Source: Zychaea mexicana
Taxonomy: Eukaryota > Mucoromycota > Mucoromycetes > Mucorales > Lichtheimiaceae
DNA length: 64,000 nt
Reading direction: 5' to 3'
NCBI RefSeq assembly: GCF_025766255.1
Contig: NW_026516727.1
Location: 62,001-126,000 of the forward strand
Shown here: positions 1-12,400 of the stretch, one piece after another
Numbering within the stretch: position 1 is the stretch's first letter
Layout of the letters: each line of letters begins with the position of its first letter
Notes under the pieces: generated by a model
The model's database searches: none
Told to the model about the DNA's origin: nothing
What the model saw: the letters and a program-made list of their open reading frames with translations, nothing else
Made by a program: the position numbers and the translations under genes

Positions 1-183
1 GGAGGAGGCAAGAAGCTTTACACGTGCAAACTGATGAGCTATACAGGAGGAAGACGGAGGCATAACACGTCGAATACCGACAGGGCAGCAGCAGCAGCGC
101 CGCGCAACAAGGTGCTTGTGCGTGTTGGAGGTGGATGGCAGGATTTGGAATTGTTTCTACTTCACTATGGGATCCTCCACTAA
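1..183 (+). CDS. C-terminal end of a GAR (Gas2-related) domain protein, 5' truncated by the window
   Basis: Reading frame 1 is open from base 1 to a TAA at 181-183 (60 residues). It ends in a segment with the core VRVGGGWQDLE, the hallmark of the GAR/Gas2 domain, preceded by a basic, Ala-rich linker. In this family the domain binds microtubules and usually sits near the C-terminus of large cytoskeletal linker proteins, which agrees with the stop only about ten residues after the motif. AT-rich 3' sequence with AATAAA-like repeats follows immediately. The call rests on one motif; the rest of the gene is outside the window, so other domains and any intron cannot be judged. Confidence 0.6.
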   Translation, partial: GGGKKLYTCKLMSYTGGRRRHNTSNTDRAAAAAPRNKVLVRVGGGWQDLELFLLHYGILH

Positions 184-821
184 TAAATAATAATAAATAA
201 ATAAACTGAATAAAACAATAGCCGGCTGTTAAGCACACATTGGGGTTGATGGGGTAGAGATAACCGTTTATTATCTCTTTTTTTGTGTGTGTGATCCACT
301 ATGCTATTCGGCTCGGTTCTTCACGTTAAGCCCGGCAAAACGTTAAGGAAAACCCGAAAATTGAATGTCCGGCTGGGTAAACCACTCATTGAACTAATAG
401 AATCGGCGACCTACCAGATAAAGCAGGCAAGACAATCACTGCTCACTGATTAGCAGCTGGTTTTCAATGGCGCTGTAGCATTTTATCTCTTTCTCTCTCT
501 CTCTCTCTCGCGCACCACCAACCACCAACCAAGGACCACAAAGCAACCAAAAGAGGAGCAGTGACGATTTTCATGTGGCCATGCTTGATATTCACGCGAT
601 CGACAACAAACAAAAAGTCAAAAAAGGTTTAAGGTTGCATGAACCGAGGGGAGGGCTCTCTGTCTCTTTCTGTTATCACCATCTTGGCCCTGTTATCTCT
701 CCCTTTGCTTCTCCCATCAATGCCGCAAATGTGGGGAAAACAAGCGGATTTCGTTGGGAATGTGCGGGAATATGATTAGGAAAGTAGGCGGGAAATATTT
801 GGTTTGATCTATTGGATGACC

Positions 822-855
822 TTTTTTTTTTTTTTTTTTTTTTTTGGGGGGGGGG
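822..855. repeat. Poly-T24 followed by poly-G10
   Basis: A run of 24 T is joined directly to 10 G and then to a short TG repeat. It is a simple-sequence tract in the promoter-distal region of pyruvate carboxylase, and its length is likely to be error-prone in any assembly. Confidence 0.9.
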
Positions 856-1142
856 TGTGTGTGTGATGGAATTTCCAGTGAGTAAGGATGAGAGAGGCGG
901 TGGCAGTGATGTTACCGAACCCGGGAATTTATTCCCACTTCTTTGCTCTCTTTTTCTCCTTCCTCTCTACTTGATTTTTTTTTACAAGGTACGTTTGTGA
1001 CGGGTATGCTTTCTTCTCCGGGGCTTGTTCTTAGACGTCAGAGAGAGCGAGTGAGAGAGAGAGAAAGAAAGAGGCAAAAGAGAAGGTGGGGGTGCATATG
1101 TCATCATATGAATCTTTCCGGGACCTTCCACTTGGGACGCTT

Positions 1143-1148
1143 TATAAG
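1143..1148 (+). promoter_or_regulatory. TATA-like element of pyruvate carboxylase
   Basis: TATAAG lies 129 bp before the start codon at 1277 and is followed by a pyrimidine-rich stretch (about 1175-1255), the usual layout of a strong fungal promoter. The assignment is by position only. Confidence 0.4.
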
Positions 1149-1276
1149 CGTGTTTGATCGTCCATCGTCGTATTCACCTACTTTTCTTTTTCTTTTTCTT
1201 TCTTCCGTCTGCCCTTTCGCCTCCACAACCAGCCCCCTTCTCTCTTTCCCAACCCTCCATATCGTAACAACAAATC

Positions 1277-4200
1277 ATGCCTCACCGCGAGCACTCCGTC
1301 GAAACAATTCGCAGAAACAGCGAGGTCATGGGCAGCCTGCGCAAACTTATGGTGGTCAACCGTGGTGTAAGTAGTACTACAATCTTGTTCATTGTGGTGA
1401 CGCACCGGGACTCTTGCTGATTGTTCTCTCCCCCCCGTGCGTATGTGACAAACAAACCAGGAAATTGCCATTCGTGTCTGCCGCACAGCCCACGAACTCT
1501 CGATGCGAACCGTCGCCATCTTCTCGTATGAAGACCGACTTTCCATGCACAGATATAAGGTAATAGCACTCTATTCTTGTTCGCATAAGATGGAAGGATG
1601 GACGGATGGAGTGGTAGGAGAGGAGGACGACCAAGAAGTTAATGGACGAGGATGTATCCATCTACTACTAGGCCGATGAATCATATCAAATCGGCGAGGT
1701 CGGTAAGTTCACACCCGTTGGCGCCTACTTGGCCCAAGACGAGATTGTGCGCATTGCCAAAGAACGAGGCGTGTCAATGATCCATCCTGGCTATGGCTTC
1801 TTGTCTGAAAACGCCGAGTTTGCTCGCAAGGTGGAGGCAGCAGGCATCACATTCATTGGCCCGTCTCCTGGAGTCATTGATAGCCTGGGTGATAAGACCA
1901 AAGCCCGTCAAATCGGTGAGTTTTTCATTATGATTGGGTCTGCTTGCGTGTGTCACACCATCATTGTTTGTGTATGTGAAAAACTGAACTCTAATTAACG
2001 TCATGTCCTTACAAACAAACAACCACGCATCATCAGCCATGGAGTGCAACGTGCCTGTCGTGCCCGGCACTCCCGGCCCCGTCAGCGAATACTCTGAGGC
2101 CAAGGCCTTCATTGACACGTATGGATTCCCCATCATTATCAAGGCCGCCATGGGCGGTGGTGGTCGTGGAATGCGGGTCGTGCGCGACGCAGCCTCGCTC
2201 GAGGATTCCTTCAACCGTGCCAAATCCGAGGCCCTGTCTGCCTTTGGCGACGGCACCGTCTTCATCGAGCGTTTCTTGGACAAGCCCCGTCACATTGAAG
2301 TCCAGTTGTTGGCTGATCGTGCTGGTAACGTCGTCCACCTGTTCGAGCGCGACTGCTCTGTCCAGCGTCGCCACCAAAAGGTCGTCGAAATCGCCCCTGC
2401 CAAGAACCTCGACAACAAGGTCCGTGAGGCCATCCTCAACGACGCCGTCCGAATTGCCAAGCAAGTCAAGTACAAGAACGCCGGTACTGCCGAATTCTTG
2501 GTCGACAATCAGGGCCGTCACTACTTTATCGAAATCAACCCGCGTATCCAGGTCGAGCACACCATCACTGAAGAAATCACCGGCATCGATATCGTTGCTG
2601 CCCAGATCCAGGTTGCTGCCGGTGCGCTTTTGCCCCAGCTTGGCTTGACCCAGCAACGCATCCGTCAGCGCGGCTATGCCATCCAGTGCCGTGTGACGAC
2701 TGAAGATCCCGAGAAGGGCTTCCAGCCTGACACTGGCAAGATTGAAGTATACCGTTCCTCGGGTGGCAACGGTGTTCGTCTGGACGGTGGTGCAGGTTAT
2801 GCTGGCGCCATCATCACGCCGCATTATGACTCCTTGCTTGTCAAGTGCACGTGCTCTGGCTCCACCTACGAGGTTGCGCGTCGCAAGATTGTGCGCGCAC
2901 TGGTCGAGTTCCGCATCCGTGGCGTCAAGACCAACATTCCCTTCCTGCAGCGTCTGCTGACCCACGACACCTTTATCAACGGCAACTGCTGGACAACCTT
3001 TATCGACGACACCCCCGATCTGTTCCGTCTTGTGCAGTACCAAAACCGTGCCCAGCGCATGCTCGGGTACCTCGGTGACGTGATTGTCAACGGCTCGCAG
3101 ATCAAGGGCCAAGTGGGCGAGCCTTCGTTCAAGCACGAAATCGTCCTGCCTTCGATCCACGACGAGGCTGGCAAGGAAATCGACGTCGCATCGACCCAAC
3201 CCACCGCTGGCTGGCGCAAGATCTTTGTCGAGCAAGGCCCCGAAGCATTTGCCAAGGCCGTGCGCGCATACCCGGGCACACTCATCATGGACACCACCTG
3301 GCGTGACGCCCACCAGAGCTTGCTCGCCACTCGGGTTCGTACAACCGGTAAGTTTCGCAAAACCATGGCATTTTCCTTTTTGAGTAAAATTCCCCGTCAC
3401 AAATCTCATTCCCAGAAATTTAAACTTTTTTTGATTTTCACAAGATTTGCTCCGAATTGCACCTGCAACTTCACACGCTCTGGCCAATGCCTTTTCGTTG
3501 GAGTGTTGGGGCGGCGCCACCTTTGACGTCGCCATGCGCTTCCTCTATGAAGATCCTTGGGAGCGCTTGATCCAGCTCCGCAAGGCCGTTCCAAACATTC
3601 CGTTCCAGATGCTGTTGCGTGGCGCCAACGCTGTCGGCTACACCTCGTACCCGGACAATGTCGTCTACGAGTTCTGTGCCAAGGCTGTCAAGGCCGGTAT
3701 GGACGTCTTCCGTATCTTTGACTCTCTCAATTATGTCGAGAACATGCGCTTGGGTATCGATGCCGTCAAGAAGGCCGGCGGTATCGTCGAGGCCACAGTC
3801 TGCTACACCGGCGACGTGTCCAACCCGAACAAGAAGTCCAAGTACGACATTGACTATTACGTCAACCTCACCCAGGAACTCGTTGACGAGGGCATTCACA
3901 TCCTCGGCATTAAGGATATGGCCGGTCTGCTCAAGCCCGAGGCCGCCAAATTGCTCATCGGCACAATCCGTAAGAAATTCCCCGACTTGCCGATCCACGT
4001 GCACACTCACGACACTGCTGGTACTGGTGTTGCCGCTATGCTTGCGGCTGCGGCTGCTGGCGCTGACGTTGTCGATGCTGCCGTCGACTCCATGTCCGGT
4101 ATGACTTCGCAGCCTGCCATGGGCGCTCTTGTGGCCGGCTTGGAACAGACCCACTTGGGCACCGGTATCCGCCACGAAGATATCCAGGCCTTGAACTCGT

Positions 4201-5225
4201 ACTGGGAGCAGGCACGCATGCTCTACTCTTGCTTCGAAGCCAACGTCAAGGCTGCCGACTCTGGCGTCTACGACCACGAGATGCCTGGTGGCCAGTACAC
4301 TAACTTGATGTTCCAGGCTCAGCAGCTTGGTCTCGGTACCCAATGGATCGAAATCAAGAAGGCCTATGCCGAAGCCAACCAGCTCTGTGGTGACATTGTC
4401 AAGGTCACTCCGTCCTCCAAGGTTGTTGGTGACTTGGCTCAATTCATGGTTTCCAACAAGCTGACTGCCAAGGATGTCCAGGAGCGCGCAAAGACCCTGT
4501 CGTTCCCTACCTCGGTTGTCGAGTTCTTCCAGGGCTACCTTGGTCAGCCCGCCGGTGGATTGCCCGAGCCTTTGCGCACCAACATCATCCGCAACTTGCC
4601 TCGCATCGACGGCCGTCCCGGTGCTACCATGGCTCCTCTTGATTTGGCCAAGCTCAAGGAAGAGCTCATCGAAAAGTACGATGGCATCAACGACTACGAT
4701 GTCTTGTCCGCTGCCTTGTACCCCAAGGTCTTTAGCGAATACCGTGACATGGTTGCCCAGTATGGTGACTTGAGCGTCATCCCCACCCGCTACTTCTTGG
4801 CCAAGCCTGAGATTGGTGAAGAGTTCCACGTCGAGATTGAGGAGGGCAAGACGCTTATCATCAAGCTGTTGGCCGTCGGTCCCATCAACGGCACCGGCAA
4901 GCGTGATGTCTACTTTGAGCTGAACGGTGAGGCTCGTGTTGTCGGTGTGCAGGACAAGAACGCTGCCGTCGAGACGGTCACTCGCGAAAAGGCTAACTTG
5001 TCCAAGCCTGGCGATGTCCCCGCTCCCATGTCTGGTGTCGTTATTGAAGTTCGCGCCAAGGAAGGCACCCAGATCAAGGCCGGTGATCCTGTCTGTGTGT
5101 TGAGTGCCATGAAGATGGAGACTGTTGTCTCTGCTCCTGTTGCTGGTCGTGTTGAGTTGGTTCCTATCAAGGAAGGTGATTCGCTTTCGTCTGGTGACTT
5201 GGTCGCTCGCATTGTCAAGGACTAG
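1277..5225 (+). CDS. pyc: Pyruvate carboxylase
   Basis: Biotin enzyme making oxaloacetate from pyruvate, bicarbonate and ATP; the anaplerotic step feeding the TCA cycle and gluconeogenesis. Five exons: 1277-1366, 1461-1559, 1672-1915, 2037-3347, 3445-5225; 1174 residues, the usual fungal length. Domains in order: biotin carboxylase N-domain starting at KLMVVNRGEIAIRV, ATP-grasp with the Gly-rich loop MGGGGRGM, carboxyltransferase beginning near TTWRDAHQSLLATR with metal ligands in HVHTHD, and the biotinyl domain with AMKM (biotinylated Lys about residue 1138). No mitochondrial presequence is evident, so a cytosolic location is inferred. Third positions are strongly C-biased, as in highly expressed genes. 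The start fits the first in-frame ATG with a family-like N-terminus. Confidence 0.97.
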
Positions 5226-5688
5226 GTTTCCTTTTTTCTTTTCTTTCTTTCCTCTTCGTATTTCCCTTTTTCCTAATTTGCATGATTTTTTGTACAATTT
5301 TTATATATTTTCTACCCTTCCTATACTTGTAACATAGCAAAATCGTTCCTTCTTCCTTCACGCACGGCATTATATTCTATAGATAGCTCCAAGTGGAAAA
5401 GAAGTGAAATATACATATGTTGTTTTAAACGCTAAAAAAGAGCGCTTTTTCTTTATTATTAATAATTATGGTATGATACAACTCGAAACGGTGATTGTTA
5501 GAAAGGATGGAGGTGGGGAGCGTGAAAGAAGAGGAAGAGATGCAGTAGTGTGTATTGTAAATTTCATGCAGTTAATGAGAAACAAATGTGGGGGGAAGGC
5601 GATAGTTAGTATATGAAAAAGATGACAATAATACGAATTTAAGGAGAAAAGAAAAAAAAACTTTTGTGTGTGAACGTGTGTAAGAAAT
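5226..5688. other. Convergent 3' region between pyc and the MATE gene
   Basis: About 460 bp between two stop codons facing each other. It is T-rich just after pyc and A-rich before the MATE stop, as expected for two 3' UTRs. No gene was seen. Confidence 0.6.
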
Positions 5689-6958
5689 CTATGCTGCATG
5701 TAAAAGAGGTTCTTGCTCGTTGTCCTCATGGATGTGGGTTTCTTCTGTTTTGACGCGACTGTGCACACGTGCCACCTCTGCGTCCCAATTGACCGTGAAC
5801 AAGAACAGACACTCGCCCGCTGCACCCAAGAACAAAGCGACAGACAAGCTGATCCAGATGCCTGTCAAGCTCCAATCCGCGACAAACGTCAATGCATAGC
5901 CCATTGGCAGAGCAACCACATAGTAAGCAAACAAATTGATCCATGCTGCCACGTTCTGTCGACCGCAACCTCTCATCACACCACCAACAACACCACACAA
6001 GCCATCTGCGATCTGGAAAACGGCGCACAGAGGCAGGATATGGGCGACTCGTAAAACAACGTCTTCATCCGATGTGAACAAGTAGCCAAGGAACGGTCGA
6101 GTCACGATAAACAGGATCGAGTTCATTGATCCGAATACGATGGCGAATATGAAAGCTACCATGGAAGCACGCTTTGCTTTCATTGCGAAAGTTTCTCCAA
6201 GCCTACACAGTTCAGAAAGGGGGAGGGGATGGTCGAGTTAGTCCGGTTTTTATCCATAATTATATTAAATCGCCCTTTTGATATAAAGTTTGCGTTGGTT
6301 TTGGGATACATTACGCATTGCCAACACGATTCGAAGCTGCGACACTGATGCCGTAAGGGATGGTATACGTGGCTGATGCGACAGTCAGACAGACCGATTG
6401 AGCAGCTAAATCGACTGTGCCGAGGTACGAAGCTGCCAATGCTGCTAATTCGAATGCCCACCATTCACTAGAGCAGAACAAGAAGTTTAGTATCTCGGTG
6501 AAGCAATCTAATTCAAAGGTACAAGGTACCTTACCTGCACACCATGAGGATACCAGGCACGGCCAGCTTCAAAAAGGGCCACCATTCAGTAAAGGCTTCA
6601 CGCGACCAGCCGCCCCAAGCCTCACTGCCCTTGTAAAAGCGGATGTAGAGCAACAACAGGGCGAGCATGAGCCAGTAACTGATACTCGTAGCCAGGGGTG
6701 CACCAATGAAGCCCAGGTTGTAAGGCTTGCCATGCACAAGCAGATAGTTCAAGCCAAAGTTGAGCGGTGAGGCAATCATCAATGCATACGTCGAGGCTTT
6801 CATGATGCCCTGTGCTTGCAAGTACTTTTTGATGCCTTCGAATGCAATGAATGCAGGTGCACCCAACAAGAGGTACCGCAAAAAGATACCTAGAAAGACA
6901 TAATGTTTAGTAAAGTTATGCGGGGTAAATTTGCAAAGAGCGAGAGAAATAAAAAAAG

Positions 6959-6994
<36 letters not shown>

Positions 6995-7602
6995 GCTGCG
7001 GGTGCACAAACAACAGAAAAGCGCTGTAAATACCAGCATGAAGAGCCAACTCCGGTTCCTGATTGAGCGCCAACAGAATTCGTGTAGCGTTCCACCAAAC
7101 AATGGCAATGGGAATGAACAACACACTCAGAATTGCCAGTGCTCGCTGCAAGTGGACACCGACCAGCGTTTTGTCGCGAGCACCCGTCCATGCCTGTGAG
7201 CACAACGTATCCAACGCTGTGGCCGTACCAAATGCCACACTCCATGCCGACACATTTGCAAACATGCTAGCCAATGCGCTGGCTGCAAGTTCAGTCGAGC
7301 CCTTGATGATAACAGTAAATAGTCGCATTAGATAGGCAAAAATGTTTACATCCGCCAATGTTTGGATAGATCTGATCCTTAAACCTTACCAGGTGACCCA
7401 AGGTGAATATGCTGGCAAGCTGTAGTGAATTTTGTAGCAAATAGGTACCAATCACTGGTAAGCAGTTGAAGAGCAGCCAACGGAACTCAGAAGACCAGCT
7501 CCCGTCATTACGATTCCTCGACTTGGGTACAAGTGGGCTGGTCTCAGTGGGCGTTGCCGACATTGAAGAAGTGATCGACGCAATGTCGTCCTCTGAACGC
7601 AT
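5689..7602 (-). CDS. MATE-family multidrug/toxin extrusion transporter
   Basis: Polytopic membrane antiporter of the MATE family, exporting cationic or xenobiotic compounds against H+ or Na+. Five exons on the minus strand: 7602-7390, 7301-7034, 6889-6535, 6467-6315, 6202-5689; 500 residues, normal for the family. Recognisable segments: LASIFTLGHLGSTELAASAL (TM1-2 region), the fungal MATE signature near LLLGAPAFIAFEGIKKYLQAQG-like residues, the SEWWAFE segment, and VGNALGETFAMKAKRASM. The N-terminus is a short hydrophilic cytosolic tail. The start at 7602 was preferred over an in-frame ATG at 7887, because the added stretch would be a low-complexity poly-Ser/Val leader (CAG repeat at 7671-7702, probably 5' UTR). 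Intron 2 contains a long CT/GA microsatellite (6961-6991). Substrate is unknown. Confidence 0.93.
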
Positions 7603-8597
7603 TTCACTTGGAAGGAGGGAAGGGGTTAGATCGACTGTTGTAGTGGTAGTACTTGTTGGTAACTGTTTACTGCTGTTGCTGCTGCTGCTGCTGCTGCTGC
7701 TGTGTGAATTCGAAAGCGTGCTCTCTTGTTTGCGTTTGTTGTGAACAAGGACGACGACGACGACGAGGACGAGGACCAGAGGAGGGGTATGAGCCTTTAA
7801 TGAAGAAGGAAAGAAGAAGAAACAAAAAGAAGAAAAAAAAATTAGTAGGTCCAGTATAAAAAATTCCTTTTTCTGGATTTCTGACACTCGATTACTCAGA
7901 TGTGTGTGAGGCCCCTAGTCTCGAAATAAGTATATTTTTTTTTTTTTTTTTTGAGTCAATGTGCCACAAGTCCGCAGTCGTCGGGCCTTTTCATCCGAAC
8001 GATTGAACGATAAGCGATAGATGATCTGAACAAGGCTTCTCCATTACTAATGGTTCAATGTTTACAAGTCCTTTCTTTTGTTTTTCTCTGACGACCCCCT
8101 TTCCCTCATATTTCAAGTTTCAAATATGTTTTATCATGGGTTGGGATCATCCATGGATTCTTGCCAAAGATGGACTTTTTTTCGATTTGAACCCTTTTTG
8201 TCCTACCTTCTCACGCTTCTCTTACGAGCCACCCAATCCAGTACTGCTTGTTACTGCGGTGCTTTTCGCCATCCACCAAGTACGCACGTAATATCAGTAA
8301 TTCAAACCAGAACCAAAACAGCAACGTCCCTAACTTTTCGATCTATCAGTCACAGTTGCACTGTTCGATAGCATAGTTATACAAGTCCTTCTTTTTTGTA
8401 CAGCCATGATCTTCGACCATGTAAAGAGTCGTACAAGCATTACATGCGACAATGGAAACTATCTTTGTTGAAATTGAAAAAAGGGTTTTTGGGGTATAGT
8501 CTACAACATGATGGTTGTATCTGCAACGAGTTTCTCTATGCTCACAAGTCGTCTACATGGAGAATTTCGTTAGTTTGGAGGGGGAGACATCAAGCCC

Positions 8598-8631
<34 letters not shown>

Positions 8632-9438
8632 ATTTTGCTTCAAGATGCTACTGATGATTTCATCATTGTGAAATACTCATTGGATGTTTCTTAGGGCCAC
8701 GCTCGCTGATGATTGTGCCGCTGCTCTGGTCGTATTATTATTGTTGTAGGTGAGATAATCATTTGACGTGCTGTCGAGTGCACCAAGTGTTTGTGCCTGA
8801 CCCAAGTACTCCTCTTGTTTTACACATCCTGCATCAAGATCGTGGTTGGAAAGTATGTGGCGCAGCAACCATCAGCTTATGCGTGTACATCGTAATGATA
8901 TAAAATGTGAAATATCCATACTGTACTTTCAGGGCACGCTGACGAACAAACTTCCCAGTTCTCTTGATTCTGCTACATATAACAAATAAAAAGCAGTAGT
9001 TTTTGTATAGCAAAAGGATAGTGTACTACTGTTCCCTTTCCATCCTTATCTTTCCACCATATGACTAATATAGGATACAAATATGAAATTTCGAATCGGT
9101 CGGTCGTGTTGCCTGTAGATATCAGATTTTAAGGATGACGCATTTGAACTATGAGGTGGCAGGATTATTGATTGATACTCAATTAGCAGCAACAAGAAGG
9201 TAAACAAGATAACGATGGGATTTAATGGTTCCGTCAAAGCGCTTAAATGTGTGGGAAAGGTATGATAGTAAAGCGAAATCAGCAGCTGGGGGCTGGGTAT
9301 GGTACTGTAATGGGTTAATGTGAAAGGTTAAAAGTATGTACAAAGTGTGTGTGATGGTGGTAGTGATAAGGAAGGGGTATATGCTATTATATTTTTTTTT
9401 GATACAAGGATAATCTGGTATTATTATCATCATCATCG
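7603..9438. other. Gene-poor region between the MATE and kinesin genes
   Basis: It holds the MATE promoter/5' leader (CAG-type repeat 7671-7702), a T run at about 7935-7952, a CAT microsatellite at about 8598-8632 and the presumed kinesin 3' UTR. A 63-codon open frame on the minus strand (8868-8677) is Asn/Ala/Ser-rich at its end and could be a terminal exon, but no convincing upstream exon was found, so it is not called. Confidence 0.5.
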
Positions 9439-12400
9439 TCATGTGCTGATCGAATACGCGTACATGGCTGTTGCAGCAATGACGCTCCATACGCCTCCAT
9501 ACAAGACCGGAATGTTCAATTGATGACGAGCATCCTTAGCATTGTTGTTGCTGCTATGGCCTTCTTGTTGTTGTTGTTGTTGCTGCTTCATCACCATTGC
9601 GAGAGCTTCATCCACCAACCGCTCGTCTTTCTCTTGTAGTTCCTGCTGCAACTGCTGTTGCTGTTGCTTGGTAAATGCCAATTCAGCTGTTGTTTGCTCT
9701 AACGACCGCGCGTACATTGTGAGCTCCTGCTCTAACTCTTGCACACGAAGCTGATACGCCTGCTGCTGTTGTTCATTCTTGTCCGCATCCTTCTCGTCAT
9801 CATCGTCATCCTCACTGTCGCTTTGCATTGTTGCCTCTTCTAATTGTTCCTGCAACAAGGCCACCTGCTCTTGAAGTGACTGATTCAAATGCTTCACTTG
9901 ATCATCGTCGTCTTCTCGAGTCACAATGACTTGCACCAAATCGTCTTGCCTTTCCTTTGATGCAATCAACTCGTTCTCAAGACTTGCCATACGACTCGTC
10001 AGCTCCTTGATATGCTCACGGTATTCTTGCACTTGTTGTGCATATTCCTCACGATCCCGGTTGGCCGACGCTAGAGCAGTTTCAAATCGAGCAAGTGATG
10101 CTGTATATCTTGCGATTTGGCGCTCTTGTTCTCGAATATGGTCTTTTTGTTCCGAGGCTATTAGCTGTGAGCTTTCGAGTGATTGTTGTAGTTGCACCAT
10201 TTCTTCGCGTGTTGCTGTTAGTCCTTGCTCGCATTGTGCAAATACTTCTTGCATGGTGCTGTGGCTTAATAAAGAATCGCTCGTGACAACTCGGTCGGCA
10301 AGCTTGGATACCTATAGGGTCAAGAGAGAGAGGAGTCATATAAGTGACTGGATGTTTTTTCTATTGTTATCTCGCTCTTTAAGCGCACACACGTGAGTGT
10401 CGCGAGGTATACATACAGCTGTAACAGTGGTAGGTGCATTTTTGGAACTTGTCAAAATAAGACTGAGAAGCTGACTTAATCTATCATTTTATCAAATTAG
10501 TAATTGTACCACAGAAAGATTGGGGATCTGCATATGTTTACCTTTCTTTGGTTTCGAACTCTTGCTATAAAACAAGCGCACATTAGTAAATTTGTTTGCT
10601 GTCCTTCTGAGAGAGCACATAGCGTGCCGCAGTATATACTGCAATACCACGGGAATCTTACCTCAGTTTTCTCCTGCACTCTCGATTGGAGATCAGCAAT
10701 AGTGGATAGACACTTTTGTAATTCTGAATGCTCATTGATCTATTTCGCAAGCGACAGAATTGTTATTTAAAATTACTGATCCAACCGCTCGCTTTTTCCT
10801 TTCTTCTTACCTTTGTCATTTTGGCAGAAGTTCTAATTTGTTTGGCGCGTTGTGCAAATCGCAACGTATTGAGGGATTCATCCTTGGATCGCCATGTCGG
10901 ATTGATAGTGCAGATGATGGAAATACGTGCATTGCCGGATAATGCGGTTTGAAGAACACGCGTCAAAGTTGAACTTCGATACTGAACGTGGACTTTTTCA
11001 CTGATGATAGTTGCAATGATGGATCAATAAACAATACGGCTATAGCTCTCTTTTGTATCCCTGTGGCCTCCTGCTATTTTTTTTTTTTTTGCTTTTAAAC
11101 GCTGCAGAAAAACTTACTTGTGCATTTTTTGCAGTATTTGTGATATCACATTGCCCAACGACAAGAGACTATAAAGGACATAAGAGAACAAAACTTTAGT
11201 ATCTCTGTGGCGTCCCGAACCCCCCTCTCATTCTTTTTCTAGTGGCGAGTAGTAACAAGACATGTTTCGTTTACCTTTTGTTAATGTAACCGCCTTCTTG
11301 GCGTCGCTCAACATCCGAGGTTGCCTTTTCTGAACCAGCCAAATCAATCAAATTCTAAGAATAGTTTCGATGCATAATTTTGCATGTGTGTTTATGAGCT
11401 CATATTGCACAATAAGAAGAAAACAAAACTCTGTCGCAGCGATGCAGTATGTGATGCGATGTGATGTATGTAGGCTTTTTTATGTATAATTGTAACAGTA
11501 AGGGAGGAAGTGCTGCTTCTTCTACTGTATACACTCGAAAAGAAGAAGAATCACCCACACCAGATTAACTTACCAATTGCGATACACGAACCGAACCTTG
11601 ATCGGGAACAAACGCAGCCTTATTTCGACTTTCAATCACCTGCAATGCAAGAGACGTTGCTGTTAGTAAACACAGCAGCAAAGACAAAAAGCAGGAGGTT
11701 CCCTAAGATAAGCCGCCCTTGCAGCATATCATGAGGGAAAGAAAAAAGAGGGCGCATTACAATTTGCAGGATGGTGTGCGATCGGCTGCTATGCGTATTG
11801 TAGTCCGTAGCACTGATATGTCGATTATCTATTGAATGACGCGTGTCACTATTCAACCCCTTCTTGGCTGCTCTTACATATACAAAACACTTGTATACGC
11901 GACAACAGAGAAGGGTTTTCACTGACCTTCACCCTTCTTGATAACGTCCAATACTTGTTGTGCAGAGTTTACAATCACTTCACGCAGGTTCTGTACATAC
12001 ACTCCTCTCTGACATACATGGAATGATAACAACACAAAGTGAGTACATGTCGCATCGATAGCAAGCAAAAACTGAGTCAAGTTACCTGTTTATCTTCACG
12101 AATCTCTGGCTTGACGTCGTCGTTATCCTCACCAATTAGGTCTCGGATCTTTTCTTTGTAGATTTCAAGGTACGAAACGCGTAACATGAATTCTCGGCCG
12201 GGATTCTATTATTGATGCATTACAAAAAGCAAGGTCTTAAAAATCATGCATCCTGCACAACGGCGTATTTTCTTCGTCCTCATTCTTTTAGCACGGAACT
12301 TACCTCTTCGATATATGTAAACAACTCATTGATGGATCTAGGAATAACACCAGGCTGTTCTTGTGTACCTGTTGTAGTAGCACATGCATCGCATAAGTCC

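Larger units (their letters stand above)
184..1276. other. Intergenic region upstream of pyruvate carboxylase
   Basis: No gene is seen. The stretch holds the 3' flank of the GAR gene, a TC microsatellite (about 491-509), a T24-G10 tract at 822-855, purine-rich tracts near 1040-1085 and a TATA-like element near 1143. Short open frames here are low-complexity and lack codon bias. Confidence 0.6.

Noticed and set aside
2033..3535. A 500-codon open frame on the minus strand across pyruvate carboxylase
   Set aside because: It is a shadow of the C-ending codon bias of pyc; its translation has no family features, while the plus strand encodes the complete enzyme.
3471..5297. A 608-codon minus-strand open frame, also across pyc
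   Set aside because: Same antisense shadow of a highly biased gene.
7603..7887. N-terminal extension of the MATE protein to an ATG at 7887
   Set aside because: It would add a Ser/Val/Thr repeat leader and a CAG microsatellite; the ATG at 7602 gives the usual family length.
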